Shown: positions 10,354-19,743, counted from the first letter of the stretch. The stretch: DNA of 64,000 nucleotides from Roseomonas aeriglobus (GCA_016937575.1 JAFHKN010000002.1:186001-250000), one strand, 5' to 3'. Made by a program: numbers and translations. Notes: generated by a model not told the origin, from the sequence alone.

Positions 10354-10824
10354 TTATCGGCGCACGTCCTTCGCCACCGCGTCGAGCAGGCCGTTCACGA
10401 ACCCCTTTTCCCGCCTGTCGTAGAAGGCATCGGCGACGTCGAGATATTCGCTGATCACCGCCGCGGTCGGCACGTCGTGGCGGGCGAGCAGTTCATAGGT
10501 GCCGGCGCGAAGGATGCCGCGCATCGGCTTGTCGAGCCGCTCCAGGCTCCAGCCGGTCGACAGCTTGCCCGCGATCAGCCGGTCGATCTCCTCGCGGCGC
10601 GCATCGACTCCGCTCACGATGTCGTCGAAGAAATCGGGATCGGCGTCGGCATATTCGACGTCCTCGATCACCGCGCCCAGCCGATGCTGGTGGAACTCGG
10701 TGAGCAACTGACGAAGTGGCGTGCCTTCCATGTCCTGCTGGTACAGCGCCTGCACCGCGCCGAGGCGGGCGGCCGCCCGCGCGGTCGATCGCGCGCGGGT
10801 CCGGGAGTTCGAATGATTGGTCAT
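10354..10824 (-). CDS. nusB: Transcription antitermination protein NusB
   Basis: 156 aa from ATG 10824. NusB motifs include RLGAVQALYQQDM near the N-terminus, then DKPMRGILRAGTYELL and VISEYLDVADAF...KGFVNGLLD at the end. NusB with NusE (S10) loads on boxA of rRNA operons to prevent early termination. The N-terminal extension of basic residues is usual in sphingomonads. It follows hisD by 74 nt on the same strand. Confidence 0.95.
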   Translation of the reverse strand: MTNHSNSRTRARSTARAAARLGAVQALYQQDMEGTPLRQLLTEFHQHRLGAVIEDVEYADADPDFFDDIVSGVDARREEIDRLIAGKLSTGWSLERLDKPMRGILRAGTYELLARHDVPTAAVISEYLDVADAFYDRREKGFVNGLLDAVAKDVRR

Positions 10825-10898
10825 GACGGGCGGCTCCCTACGCGTCCTGCGTGCAAAGGTCCACGTCGCGTGCCGGACGCTCGCGAAACGGGGATAGG

Positions 10899-12194
10899 TT
10901 AGGCCTGCAAGCGCAACGCGACCGACTTCGCATGCGCCGGCAGCCCTTCGGCCTGCGCCAGCGCCACCGCCGCCGAGCCGATCGCCGCAAGCGACGTCGC
11001 ATCGCATGCCAGGAAGCTGGTGCGCTTCATGAAATCGAGCACTGATAGTCCCGATGAGAACCGCGCCCGTCGCCCGGTCGGGAGCACATGATTCGGCCCC
11101 GCGACATAATCGCCGACCGCCTCGGGCGTGTGCCGGCCGAGGAAGACCGATCCGGCATGCCGCACGCGATCGAACAGGCTTTCGGCCACATCGGCGTCGC
11201 AGGCGATCTCGAGATGTTCGGGCGCCAACCGGTCGACCAGCGGCAGCGCCTCGTCGAGCGTGCCGACGACGATGATCGCCCCGTTCGCATCCCACGCCTG
11301 ACGCGCGACGTCGCGGGTCGACAGCTCGCCGATCTGGCGATCGACCGCATCCGCCACCGCATCGGCGAACAGCGCGTCGTCGGTGAACAGGATCGACTGG
11401 CTGGTCGGGTCGTGCTCGCTCTGGCTGAGCAGGTCGGCCGCGATCCATTCGGGATCGTTCGCACCATCGGCGATCACGACGATTTCGCTTGGCCCCGCGA
11501 CCATGTCGATGCCAACGACGCCGTACAGCTGGCGCTTGGCTTCCGCGACCCAGGCGTTGCCGGGGCCGGTGACGACATCGACCGGCTTGATGCGCTGTGT
11601 GCCATAGGCGAGCGCGGCGATCGCCTGCGCGCCACCGATCCGCCAGACCTCGTCCACCCCGGCCAGATGCGCGGCGGCCAGCACCAGCGGGTTGACCTGG
11701 CCCTTGGGCGTCGGCGTGACCATTACCAGCCGCTCGACGCCCGCCGCCTTGGCCGGCAGCGCGTTCATCAGCACCGAACTGGGATAGGCCGCGCGCCCTC
11801 CCGGAACATAGACCCCCGCCGCATCGACCGGACGCCACCGCGCACCCAGCCGCACGCCCGCGCCGTCGGTCTCGTCGCGGTCTGCCGGCACCTGCTTCGA
11901 ATGATAGGTGGCGATCCGTTCGGCCGCGAGTTCGAGCGCCGCCCGCAACTCGGGTGCCAGCCCCTCGAACGCAGCGAGCAATTCAGCGCGTTCGATCCGC
12001 CAGCCCGTCTCGGCCAGGTCATGCCCGTCGAGGCGCTTGGTATAGGCGGCGACCGCAGCATCGCCTTCGTCGCGGACGGCGCGGACGATCGTCTGCACGT
12101 CGCGCGCGACATCGGCGTCGGCTTCGCGCCGGGCGTTGACCAGTGCGGCGAAATCGGCGTCGAAACGCGGGTCGGTGGTGGAGAGCCTCAGCAT
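10899..12194 (-). CDS. hisD: Histidinol dehydrogenase
   Basis: 431 aa from the ATG at 12194, which lies 1 nt after the hisG stop; the in-frame extension into hisG was rejected. HisD carries out the last two steps of histidine synthesis (histidinol to histidine, NAD+, zinc). Diagnostic stretches: GGRAAYPSSVLMNALPAKAAG, VTGPGNAWVAEAKR, AGPSEIVVIAD and the active-site RHTPEAVGDYVAGPNHVLPT. Length is normal. Confidence 0.96.
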   Translation of the reverse strand: MLRLSTTDPRFDADFAALVNARREADADVARDVQTIVRAVRDEGDAAVAAYTKRLDGHDLAETGWRIERAELLAAFEGLAPELRAALELAAERIATYHSKQVPADRDETDGAGVRLGARWRPVDAAGVYVPGGRAAYPSSVLMNALPAKAAGVERLVMVTPTPKGQVNPLVLAAAHLAGVDEVWRIGGAQAIAALAYGTQRIKPVDVVTGPGNAWVAEAKRQLYGVVGIDMVAGPSEIVVIADGANDPEWIAADLLSQSEHDPTSQSILFTDDALFADAVADAVDRQIGELSTRDVARQAWDANGAIIVVGTLDEALPLVDRLAPEHLEIACDADVAESLFDRVRHAGSVFLGRHTPEAVGDYVAGPNHVLPTGRRARFSSGLSVLDFMKRTSFLACDATSLAAIGSAAVALAQAEGLPAHAKSVALRLQA

Positions 12195-12195
12195 G

Positions 12196-12915
12196 TCAGA
12201 ACGCGTCCACATCGGGGGCGGGCAGGGGCGCCGGTTGGGTTGGCGCGGTAACCTCCGCCGTGGTCTTGGGCTGCACCGCCCGGCGGAACGCATCGACCAG
12301 CGGCACGACTTCGGCACGGGTTTTGAACGCCGCGCGGTTGACGATCAGGCGGCTGGTGACCTCGGCGATCACTTCGACCTCGACCAGGCCGTTCTCCTTC
12401 AGCGTGCGCCCCGACGAGACCAGGTCGACGATCCGCGGCGCGAGGCCCAGCACCGGCGCCAGCTCCATCGCGCCATTGAGCTTCACGCATTCCGCGCCCA
12501 CGTCGCGCCGCGCGAAATGGGTCTTGGTGACGTTGGGATATTTGGTCGCGATGCGCACATGGCTCCACCCGCGCGGATCGTCGCGCTCGGCCATCGCGGC
12601 GGGTTCGGCGACCGACAGACGGCAATGGCCGATGCCCAGGTCCACGGGGGCGTACAGCTCCGAATAGTCGAACTCCATCAGCACGTCCGATCCGACGATG
12701 CCCAGCTGCGCGGCGCCATGCGCGACGAAGGTCGCGACGTCGAACGCGCGGACGCGGATCAGGTCGATGTCGCTCCGGTTGGTCGAGAAGCGCAGCGCGC
12801 GGCTGTTCTCGTCGCGGAACGCAGGCTCGGGCTCGATCCCGGCGCGCGCGAGCAGCGGCAGCGCTTCTTCGAGAATGCGTCCCTTGGGGACGGCGATGAC
12901 GATCGGATCGGCCAT
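12196..12915 (-). CDS. hisG: ATP phosphoribosyltransferase, short form
   Basis: 239 aa. First enzyme of histidine synthesis. The start [19 protein letters not shown] and the LGIVGSDVL and [14 protein letters not shown] (phosphoribosyl-diphosphate loop) motifs are clear. It lacks the C-terminal ACT-like regulatory domain of long HisG, so a HisZ partner is expected elsewhere. A proline-rich tail of ~20 residues ends the protein. Forms an operon with hisD. Confidence 0.95.
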   Translation of the reverse strand: MADPIVIAVPKGRILEEALPLLARAGIEPEPAFRDENSRALRFSTNRSDIDLIRVRAFDVATFVAHGAAQLGIVGSDVLMEFDYSELYAPVDLGIGHCRLSVAEPAAMAERDDPRGWSHVRIATKYPNVTKTHFARRDVGAECVKLNGAMELAPVLGLAPRIVDLVSSGRTLKENGLVEVEVIAEVTSRLIVNRAAFKTRAEVVPLVDAFRRAVQPKTTAEVTAPTQPAPLPAPDVDAF

Positions 12916-12960
12916 GATGGGCGGGCTTTACTCAGGGCGGGGAAGGGGCGCAATTGGCCC

Positions 12961-14019
12961 ATGAGCAACGACGAACGCGTGAGGACGGCGTTTCGACGCC
13001 AGGCGGATTTCTGCGAGGTGATGGCCGCGCCGCTGACGGCGGCGGTCGCACGTGGGCTGGCCGACGCGCTGGACCGCACGACGGCGATAGGCCGTGCGGT
13101 GCTCGACTGGCCGGGTGACCCGATCGCCGACGCACTGCCGTTGCGGCTGGTGGGTGGTCTGCATGCACTGCACCGGGCGGGAATCGCCGTGGGGTTCGAC
13201 GGCGATGCGGAACGCTTGCGCGCGGCGCTGGTCGAGCATGATGCGGCACTCCTGCCCTGGCTGAGCGGCCCGCCGCAGACCAATGAGCCCGGTCGTTCGG
13301 CGGCGCTGATGACGGGGCTGATCCATTTTGCCCAGCGCTTCGGCCCCCGCATTGAGCTGCTGGAACTCGGGTCGAGCGCCGGGCTCAACCTGCTGATCGA
13401 CCGCTACCGTTTCAATCTGGGCGGCGTGCGGGTCGGACCCGAATCACCGATATCGTTGCAACCGGCATGGCGCGGTCCGCCGCCACCTAATGTGCCGGTC
13501 GAGATCGTTTCGGTGCGCGGTGTCGATGTCGCGCCGATCGACCTGACCGACCCGGCTGCGGCGACGCGTCTGGCCGCCTATGTCTGGATCGACGCGACCG
13601 AGCGTCAGGCGCGGCTGGACCGTGCCATCGCGATGGTGCGCGACCGCGGCGTGCGGCTCGATCGCTGCGACGCCGCCGATTGGCTGGAAGAGCGGCTGGC
13701 GGAGCCGCAGGCGGACGGCGTCGCCCGCGTCGTGCTGCATTCGGTCGTCTGGCAATATCTCGGGCCTGAGCGCCAGAGACGCATTCGCGATGCGATGCAT
13801 GCGGCCGGCGCCCGTGCGACGGCAAAGCGCCCGTTCGGCTGGGTCATGCTCGAACCCAACCGCGACCTTGCCGCGCACGAAGTCCGCGTCCGCGGCTGGC
13901 CGGGCGATCGGGGGATGGAGATCGTCGCACATGCCCATGCGCACGGCGCCTGGATCGAAGGGTTCGCGGCTCCGCAGCCCGCGGGGGACTATGTGCTGAG
14001 TGGTGTCGCACCGGTTTGA
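12961..14019 (+). CDS. DUF2332 family protein
   Basis: 352 aa from ATG 12961. The pattern FRRQADFCEV...SPLT-like N-terminus, FELLELGSSAGLNL-like motif (ELLELGSSAGLNLLIDRYRF at ~138-157), WIDATERQARLDRA and VVLHSVVWQYL identifies DUF2332. The ELGSSAGLNL stretch resembles a SAM-binding loop, but no activity is established. Divergent from hisG with 45 nt between them. Confidence 0.85.
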   Translation: MSNDERVRTAFRRQADFCEVMAAPLTAAVARGLADALDRTTAIGRAVLDWPGDPIADALPLRLVGGLHALHRAGIAVGFDGDAERLRAALVEHDAALLPWLSGPPQTNEPGRSAALMTGLIHFAQRFGPRIELLELGSSAGLNLLIDRYRFNLGGVRVGPESPISLQPAWRGPPPPNVPVEIVSVRGVDVAPIDLTDPAAATRLAAYVWIDATERQARLDRAIAMVRDRGVRLDRCDAADWLEERLAEPQADGVARVVLHSVVWQYLGPERQRRIRDAMHAAGARATAKRPFGWVMLEPNRDLAAHEVRVRGWPGDRGMEIVAHAHAHGAWIEGFAAPQPAGDYVLSGVAPV

Positions 14020-14039
14020 GCGAGTGACAGCTATCGATC

Positions 14040-14132
14040 GTCATTCCCGCGAAGGCGGGAATTCATAGTCGCTGAACGATGAGGGTCCCTCCGCGTTCAG
14101 CCAGAATGGATTCCCGCCTTCGCGGGAATGAC
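14040..14132. repeat. REP-like paired palindromic repeat
   Basis: Two 23-bp arms, 14040-14062 and 14110-14132, are exact reverse complements; each arm is itself a hairpin (ttcccgc-gaag-gcgggaa). The 47-nt centre is unique. This is the layout of a bacterial interspersed REP pair between convergent genes and may act as a bidirectional terminator or RNA-stabilising hairpin. Confidence 0.85.
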
Positions 14133-14149
14133 GGTGGTGGGGGCGGAGC

Positions 14150-15034
14150 CTAGATACCCCACGCCCGCATCGCCGCGATCACGGCTGGCGCATTTTCCCA
14201 CGGCACGAAATGCCCGGCGTCGACCTTCGTGATCGTCAGGTCAGGAACCAGCGCGTCGAGGCCCTCAAGCTGCACCGGCCGCAGCGCCGTGTCGCGCAGG
14301 CCCCAGATGACGAGGGTCGGCTGCGTTACCGGCGGGAAGGGGGCGTCGAGAAAGGCGGGGCGCTCCGGCGTGTCGCCTGGCGCCGGCACGACGATCGCGC
14401 TGGCGCGATACCAGTTGAGCATCGCGGTCAGCGCGCCCGGCCCCGACCAGTCGTCGATGTAGCGTTGCCGCTCGGCATCCGACACCTTGGTCATATCGAC
14501 GTGGGGCGCGAAGCTCTTGTCGAAGAAACCGTCGATACCGATGCTCTCGACATAGGCCTCGATACCGGGCGAGCGGAACGCGGTGATGTACTGGCTCGCC
14601 GCGCGCTGTTCGGCATCGTCGAACAGGCTGCGCTGGAAGACGAGCGGGTGCGGCGCGTTGACGATCACCAGCCGGGCGACGCGATCAGGCCGCCCGAGCG
14701 CCGCCATCCACGCGATAGCGCCGCCCCAATCGTGCCCGACCAGGGTAAAGCGGTCGATCGCAAAGTGATCGGCGAGCGCGATCAGGTCGCCAAGAATTTT
14801 ATCGGCGCTGTAGTTGGCGACATCCTCGGGCTTGGAAGACCCGGCAAAGCCGCGCTGATCGGGCGCGATGACGAAATGGTCGCGGGCGAGGTCGGGGATG
14901 ATCTCCCGCCAGGTTCGATGAGATTCGGGAAAGCCGTGGAGCAGGATAACGGGCGGGTTTGCCGGATCGCCTGCAACCGCCACCGCCAGCGTGACGCCGG
15001 TGGGGAGGGGGATGGAATGAAGATCGTCAGGCAC
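14150..15034 (-). CDS. Alpha/beta hydrolase (epoxide hydrolase-like)
   Basis: 294 aa from a GTG at 15034, chosen because AAAGGAGAG lies 6 nt upstream; an ATG at 15055 is possible. The oxyanion-hole HGFPESHRTW, the nucleophile elbow GHDWGG (Asp nucleophile) and the late DAGHFVPWE histidine give the Asp-His-Asp pattern of epoxide hydrolases or haloalkane dehalogenases. PDQRGFAGSS supports the epoxide hydrolase side. Substrate unknown. Confidence 0.85.
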   Translation of the reverse strand: MPDDLHSIPLPTGVTLAVAVAGDPANPPVILLHGFPESHRTWREIIPDLARDHFVIAPDQRGFAGSSKPEDVANYSADKILGDLIALADHFAIDRFTLVGHDWGGAIAWMAALGRPDRVARLVIVNAPHPLVFQRSLFDDAEQRAASQYITAFRSPGIEAYVESIGIDGFFDKSFAPHVDMTKVSDAERQRYIDDWSGPGALTAMLNWYRASAIVVPAPGDTPERPAFLDAPFPPVTQPTLVIWGLRDTALRPVQLEGLDALVPDLTITKVDAGHFVPWENAPAVIAAMRAWGI

Positions 15035-15192
15035 GCGAACCTCTCCTTTCGTCATTGCCGCGAGCGGGAACCCCACAAAGCATCACCTTGCGAGGACCCC
15101 GACGGCGGGAAGCCATTCTGGCCGGATCCCGTGAGTCTCACATTCCTGAGCGACGCTCGATGCCTGCCGTCGCGGGCCCCGCCGATGGTTGA

Positions 15193-16092
15193 TCAGGGGT
15201 AGCTCACCGTTTTCGGCACTTCCGGGATCGGAATGAATTCCTCCGCATCCCCCGGCACGATCGGAAACTCGCCCGCTTTCCATGCGCGCTTCGCTTCGTT
15301 GATCCGTTCGCGGCTGGACGACACGAAATTCCACCAGACATGCCGCGGCGTCATCGCCTCACCACCGCACAGCATGACACGCGCGCCACGCTCGCTGGTC
15401 AGCGTCGCTGCGACGCCGGGGCGCAGGACATAGAGGTTCGTCCGGTCGAGCGGCATGCCTTCGACGCGCGCATCGCCATCGCACAGATAGAGCGCGCGTT
15501 CGTCGGCATCCGCGTCGATCGGGATGGACCCGCCTGGCGCGAGCAGGATGTCGGCGTAGATCGTCCCGGCATAGGTCGTGGTCGGTGCGCGGTGGCCCCA
15601 CAGCGACCCCATGATGACGCGGGCGGTCGCGCAGCCGTCCTCGACGACCGGCAGTTGCGCCTTGGTGATATGTTCGAACGCCGGGTCCATCTCCTCGACC
15701 GATTCGGGCAGCGCGATCCAGGTCTGGATACCCGATAGCTCGGGGCCCTTCGCGCGCTCGTCACCCGGCGAGCGTTCGGAATGGACGATGCCATGCCCCG
15801 CGGTCATCAGATTGACCGCACCCGGCTCGATTCGCGCCTTCGTCCCCAGTGAGTCGCGATGGTCGATCGCTCCGCCGAACAGATAGGTGACGGTCGCCAG
15901 ATTGATGTGCGGGTGCGGCCGCACGTCGATGCCCGTCCCGGCATCGAGGATCGCCGGCCCCATCTGGTCGAAGAACAGGAACGGCCCCACCATCGTCCGC
16001 GACTTGGCCGGCAGCGTGCGGTGCACCTTGAAGCCCCCCAGGTCGTGGGTGACCGGCGTCAGGACGATGTCGAACAGATCTTCGTTGGTCAT
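15193..16092 (-). CDS. Pirin family protein
   Basis: 299 aa bicupin. The N-terminal cupin has the metal ligands in DVRPHPHINLATVTYLFGG and the later GHGIVHSERSPG. C-terminal pirin domain ends in a basic helix (RERINEAKRAWKAGEF). Bacterial pirins such as YhhW show quercetinase activity, but this one's substrate is unknown. Its start overlaps the GST stop by 4 nt; bolA, gst and pirin form an operon. Confidence 0.92.
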   Translation of the reverse strand: MTNEDLFDIVLTPVTHDLGGFKVHRTLPAKSRTMVGPFLFFDQMGPAILDAGTGIDVRPHPHINLATVTYLFGGAIDHRDSLGTKARIEPGAVNLMTAGHGIVHSERSPGDERAKGPELSGIQTWIALPESVEEMDPAFEHITKAQLPVVEDGCATARVIMGSLWGHRAPTTTYAGTIYADILLAPGGSIPIDADADERALYLCDGDARVEGMPLDRTNLYVLRPGVAATLTSERGARVMLCGGEAMTPRHVWWNFVSSSRERINEAKRAWKAGEFPIVPGDAEEFIPIPEVPKTVSYP

Positions 16093-16793
16093 GCGGCATC
16101 TAGCTCCGGATAATGGCGGAAAATGCCGTTTTCGTTGAACGGCAGCCGGCGGTCGCTTTTCAGATAGGCGCGAATCCCCGGCAGGTCCCTAACCTGGCCA
16201 TGAATGCGGACCAGGTTCGGATAATCGCTCTCGATCGTCGCCATCCGGCGCGGGAACATGTACCGCAGTCCCTCGATCAGCTGGAACAGCGACGTATCGA
16301 GATAGGTCCAGCGTCCGTCGATAACCCATTCGCCGCCATCCGCTGCGGCGGCATCGAAATGCGCCAGGAATTTCGGCATCCGCTCGTCGCGGAACTGCGC
16401 GGCCGCGCGGGCGGCCTCGGGCTTCTGGTCTTCGTAATAGGCCGACATCGCGACCGGATGATGGACGTTATGCACCTCGGCGACCATGTCGGCGATCGTC
16501 AGCTGCAACTGGTGTGTCCAATAGCGGTCGGCCAGACTCGTCGGCGCCAGCCCGTCGTGAGTCCCCAGCCACGCCAGGATCGTCGCGACCTGTGCGATCA
16601 CATGGCCGCCGATCTCCAGATAGGGCGGCGCGAACGGTCCACGCGGCCCGCGTGACGCCATGTCCTGCATCAGCGCCTCTGCGCCCAGTTCCCGCGCGCA
16701 GTCGCGATAGTCGATACCGGCCGCTTCCAGCGCCAGCCGCACGAATTCGCCGCGTCCCTGGATGCCGGGCCAATACCACAGATTATACGCCAT
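16089..16793 (-). CDS. Glutathione S-transferase family protein
   Basis: 234 aa. The N-terminal thioredoxin-like part (YNLWYWPGIQGRGEFVRLALEAAGIDY) fits GST N-domains of the sigma/alpha type, with Tyr near position 7 as candidate catalytic residue; the C-terminal helical domain follows. It abuts bolA with no gap and overlaps pirin by 4 nt, which suggests a shared stress-response transcript. Confidence 0.88.
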   Translation of the reverse strand: MAYNLWYWPGIQGRGEFVRLALEAAGIDYRDCARELGAEALMQDMASRGPRGPFAPPYLEIGGHVIAQVATILAWLGTHDGLAPTSLADRYWTHQLQLTIADMVAEVHNVHHPVAMSAYYEDQKPEAARAAAQFRDERMPKFLAHFDAAAADGGEWVIDGRWTYLDTSLFQLIEGLRYMFPRRMATIESDYPNLVRIHGQVRDLPGIRAYLKSDRRLPFNENGIFRHYPELDAA

Positions 16794-17081
16794 TCATGCG
16801 TCTCCCGGTGCTCGCGCACGGATGGCCAGCGCGTGGATGCGTTGGGCGAGCAGGTCGGCGAGAGCGTGATTGACCAACCGCTGGCGCGCGACGCGGTTCA
16901 ATCCGGCGAAAGCCGCGCTTTCGATCTCGACCGAGAAATGGCTTTCGCCCGTCCCATCATCCCCCAAATGGCCGGCGTGGAGGTGGCTGTCGTTGGTCAC
17001 GACGAGATGCGACGGGCTGAGCGATTGCGTCAGGCGGTCGGCGATGATGTCAGCGAGCGGGGCGGTAGCGGTGGTCGTCAT
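16794..17081 (-). CDS. BolA family protein
   Basis: 95 aa from ATG 17081. BolA signature: THLVVTNDSHLHAGH-like (SHLVVTNDSHLHAGHLG at ~24-40), SHFSVEIESAAFAGLNRVARQRLVNHAL. BolA proteins work with monothiol glutaredoxins on Fe-S cluster delivery and regulation. The ORF continues upstream in frame, but homology and length fix this start. Confidence 0.92.
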   Translation of the reverse strand: MTTTATAPLADIIADRLTQSLSPSHLVVTNDSHLHAGHLGDDGTGESHFSVEIESAAFAGLNRVARQRLVNHALADLLAQRIHALAIRARAPGDA

Positions 17082-17117
17082 GGTGCCTATATAGACCGTT
17101 TTTCGGAAGGGTTGGGA

Positions 17118-17726
17118 GTGGCCGACGACGAACCGCGGCGGGAACGGCCGAAAGCGCGGTTTCACGGACGAGTCGAAGCGAACGGCCGCCTGTGCGCCGA
17201 GCCCGGCTGCGACCAGCCCGGAGAGTTCCGCGCGCCGATCGGCATCGGCGCGAGCGCCGACGGGCCGGGCGCTTATCGCTGGCTGTGCCTCGACCATGTC
17301 CGCGCCTTCAATGCCGGGTATAATTTCTTCACCGGCATGAGCGCGGACGAAATCCACGCGGCGCAACGCCCCTATGCCGGCTGGGAGCGGGAAACGCGCG
17401 CCTTCGCCAGTTCGGGCGCCGACCGGCCACCGAAATGGTCCGACTTCCACGATCCGCTCGATGCGATCGGCGCGCGGTTCAAGGAAAAGATGGCGGAAGC
17501 GCGCGGCCGGGCCGACGGCAAGCCCTTGTCGGGCGACGATCGCCGCGCGTTGAAGGTGCTGGGTCTCGCCCCGGACGCCGACCGCCACGCGCTGCGAACC
17601 CGTTATTCCGAACTCGTCCGCAAGTTCCACCCTGACCGCAACGGCGGCGACCGCGCCCATGAAAGCGCGTTGCAAGCCGTGGTGGAGGCGTATCAGCACC
17701 TGCGCAGGGCGCCGGCGTTCGTGTAA
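17118..17726 (+). CDS. J-domain protein (DnaJ-like co-chaperone)
   Basis: 202 aa from a GTG at 17118 (GGAAGG upstream); no suitable ATG. The first ~100 residues have two cysteine/histidine-bearing stretches (CAEPGCDQPG and CLDHVRAFN). The C-terminal ~65 residues are a J domain with the HPD motif in RKFHPDRNGGDR, which stimulates DnaK ATPase. This architecture is common in sphingomonads and rhizobia; the client is unknown. Confidence 0.88.
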   Translation: MADDEPRRERPKARFHGRVEANGRLCAEPGCDQPGEFRAPIGIGASADGPGAYRWLCLDHVRAFNAGYNFFTGMSADEIHAAQRPYAGWERETRAFASSGADRPPKWSDFHDPLDAIGARFKEKMAEARGRADGKPLSGDDRRALKVLGLAPDADRHALRTRYSELVRKFHPDRNGGDRAHESALQAVVEAYQHLRRAPAFV

Positions 17727-17780
17727 GGTCGGCGCGGCGGCGTACCGGAAACGAAACGCCGCGATGCGAGTTGGCGGGGG

Positions 17781-18578
17781 ATGACCACCGCCGCACGCCC
17801 GCTCGCCGCATCGTCCGCAGGGTCTGGAAACTGGATTGCGCCGATCGTTTTCGCGATCCTCCAGATCCTCACGCCCATCTTGCCGCTGTTCGGCATCGGG
17901 GCGCCGATCGGGTCGCAGTCGGATGCGGTGCGCACCCTGATCACGCCGGCCGGCTGGGCATTCTCGATTTGGGGAGCGCTCTACACCGGCTCGCTCGTCT
18001 TCGCCGTGTTCCAGGCTTTGCCGGCGCAGCGTCGCAATCACCTGCTCGACCAGGTTCGGCTGCCCGCGGCCGGCGCCTTTGCCGGCAACGCCGTATGGGC
18101 GCTTTACACGCAGCTGTTCGGGCTCAGTGCGATCTCGGTCGTGATCATCGCTTTCACGCTCGTCTGCCTGCTGACCGCCTATCGCCGCTTCGTCGCGTGG
18201 TCGCAGCCGTTCACCGCCGGCGAGCGCTGGTGCGCGGTGCTTCCGCTGACGGCGTTGGCAAGCTGGCTGACCGTCGCGACCACGGTCAACATCGCCGCAT
18301 CCTTGCGCTTCCACGGCGTGGAGGGGGGCGCGGCGACGCCGGTCATCTCCGCGGCGGTACTGGTTATTGCCGGACTGATCGGCGCAGCGGCACTTTTCAG
18401 GGGGCGCGGCTGTCCGCCCTATGCGATCGTCTTTCTATGGGCGGTGTCGGCGATCTACGCAGCCGGCGGTCAGCAGGCGTCGGTGGTCGCGCTTGCCGCG
18501 CTGCTCGCGGCCGCGGTGATCGCCGCGGCCGCCACCATCGGCCTGCGACGCGGCGGTGCGCGCCACTGGTTCGGCTAG
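17781..18578 (+). CDS. TspO/MBR-related multi-pass membrane protein
   Basis: 265 aa with about seven hydrophobic helices. PAGWAFSIWGALYTGSLVFAVFQALP resembles the conserved core of tryptophan-rich sensory (TspO/MBR-like) proteins of the longer type. TspO proteins bind porphyrins and cholesterol-like ligands in other species; no function can be given here. The stop lies in a long inverted repeat. Confidence 0.6.
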   Translation: MTTAARPLAASSAGSGNWIAPIVFAILQILTPILPLFGIGAPIGSQSDAVRTLITPAGWAFSIWGALYTGSLVFAVFQALPAQRRNHLLDQVRLPAAGAFAGNAVWALYTQLFGLSAISVVIIAFTLVCLLTAYRRFVAWSQPFTAGERWCAVLPLTALASWLTVATTVNIAASLRFHGVEGGAATPVISAAVLVIAGLIGAAALFRGRGCPPYAIVFLWAVSAIYAAGGQQASVVALAALLAAAVIAAAATIGLRRGGARHWFG

Positions 18579-18662
18579 AGCGCGATGACATGGTTTTGCC
18601 CATCGTAACGAAGCCCACCGCAGGGCAATCACGACGGGTCAAACCGTGTCATCACGCTCTAG
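18575..18662. repeat. Imperfect inverted repeat between convergent genes
   Basis: Arms of about 22 bp (18575-18597 and 18640-18662) pair with two mismatches; the arms begin with ctagagcgcgatgaca and its complement. It spans the stop of the TspO-like gene and reaches within 5 nt of the EipA-like stop. Likely an interspersed repeat that also ends transcription from both sides. Confidence 0.75.
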
Positions 18663-18666
18663 GCCA

Positions 18667-19443
18667 TCAGAACGGCAGCCAGCGCGATTTCTCGCTGAAG
18701 CGCATGTAGCCAACGTTGGCGCCCAGTCGCCAACCGACGCCGAGCCGGATCGGGATCACGACCGTGTTACCGCGCCGCAGATAGGTCGCGGCGAAACCAC
18801 CGACGAAGAACACGCGACCCTCGCCCGCCGGAAAACGGTGGAACAGGTCCTGCGTATCGTAGAGGTTGTAGACGAGCACGAACACCTTGCTCGCATCGCC
18901 GCCGACGTCGAAGCCGAGCGACGGTCCGGTCCAATACACCTGACGATTGCCCTCCACGCGGTGGGTCATCACCCCCGATCCGTAGCGCACGCCCACGACG
19001 AACGCGCCGCTCGCTTCGCGTCCGGCGATATATGCGTTGGGCTCGCCCTGATCCTTCAGTACCTTCTCGACCATACCGGCCAGCCCCTGCGCGCCCTTGC
19101 CGAATACGCCCTCGGCTGCGCTCAGCACGTCCTCGCGCTTGTAGGTACCGCTCGCCTCCGCGGCGCTGGTGCGATCGGCCATCGGGTCGGTCCCGTTGCT
19201 GCGCGTCGTGTCGCCGGCGGGGGCGGGGTCGGTCGATGGCGAGGGGACGTACGTGTCGACGGGGGGCGTGTAGGGCGGCGTCGTCGGTGCCGGCGTCGTG
19301 CGCGTCTGATTCGCGCGCGGGGCCAGATCGGCGTCGATTGCGCTGTTGGGATCGATCGTGCGCACCTGCGCCTGCGTCGTCATCGGGCCTGCCGCCAGCG
19401 CGACAAGCGCCACAAGATGCGCAAATTTCTGGACCCCGGTCAT
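18667..19443 (-). CDS. EipA-like envelope protein (DUF1134)
   Basis: 258 aa with a signal peptide (to about TTQAQ, residue 26), a proline/threonine-rich linker (~50-85) and a C-terminal DUF1134 domain (SGAFVVGVRYGSG, WTGPSLGFDVGGDASKVFVLVYNL). EipA is a periplasmic small beta-barrel protein needed for envelope integrity in Brucella and Caulobacter. Single gene, facing away from tRNA-Ser. Confidence 0.88.
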   Translation of the reverse strand: MTGVQKFAHLVALVALAAGPMTTQAQVRTIDPNSAIDADLAPRANQTRTTPAPTTPPYTPPVDTYVPSPSTDPAPAGDTTRSNGTDPMADRTSAAEASGTYKREDVLSAAEGVFGKGAQGLAGMVEKVLKDQGEPNAYIAGREASGAFVVGVRYGSGVMTHRVEGNRQVYWTGPSLGFDVGGDASKVFVLVYNLYDTQDLFHRFPAGEGRVFFVGGFAATYLRRGNTVVIPIRLGVGWRLGANVGYMRFSEKSRWLPF

Positions 19444-19615
19444 CGACAGCTACTCCCCCCTTGCCGGCGCCCTCTATCCGCCCGCCCGGATTGCCCGGCA
19501 ATGAACGCTGCGACGAAGCGAATCGATTTCGCCGACGAAGCGAGTCGACAAGAGACGCGAAACCCCGGTTGATCCCCCCGCCGACCCTCGCTATAGCCCC
19601 GCATCCGCCGCATCC

Positions 19616-19705
19616 GGAGACGTGGGTGAGTGGCTGAAACCAACGCTTTGCTAAAGCGTCGTACGGGAAACTGTACCGAGGGTTCGAATCCCTCCGTCTC
19701 CGCCA
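19616..19705 (+). tRNA. tRNA-Ser (anticodon GCT)
   Basis: 90 nt including encoded CCA. Acceptor stem ggagacg/cgtctcc, anticodon stem acgct/agcgt with loop ttGCTaa, a long variable arm (gtac...gtac) as expected for serine, and T loop gggttcgaatccc. The last 15 nt are repeated at 35567-35581: the gene is the attachment site of the adjacent island and was rebuilt by it. Confidence 0.97.
19691..19705 (+). other. attL (15-bp direct repeat in tRNA-Ser)
   Basis: cctccgtctccgcca, forming the 3' acceptor and CCA end of tRNA-Ser. The identical copy is attR. Bases on either side of the repeat differ between the two copies. Confidence 0.85.
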
Positions 19706-19716
19706 GCGGTGTTTAT

Positions 19717-19743
19717 AAGCCCCTCGAAAGAGGGGCTTTTTTT
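19717..19743 (+). terminator. Rho-independent terminator after tRNA-Ser
   Basis: Stem agcccct/aggggct with a cgaaag loop and seven T residues follows the tRNA by 12 nt. Because it lies inside the island, it is island-supplied. It also insulates the defence-like operon from tRNA read-through. Confidence 0.9.
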
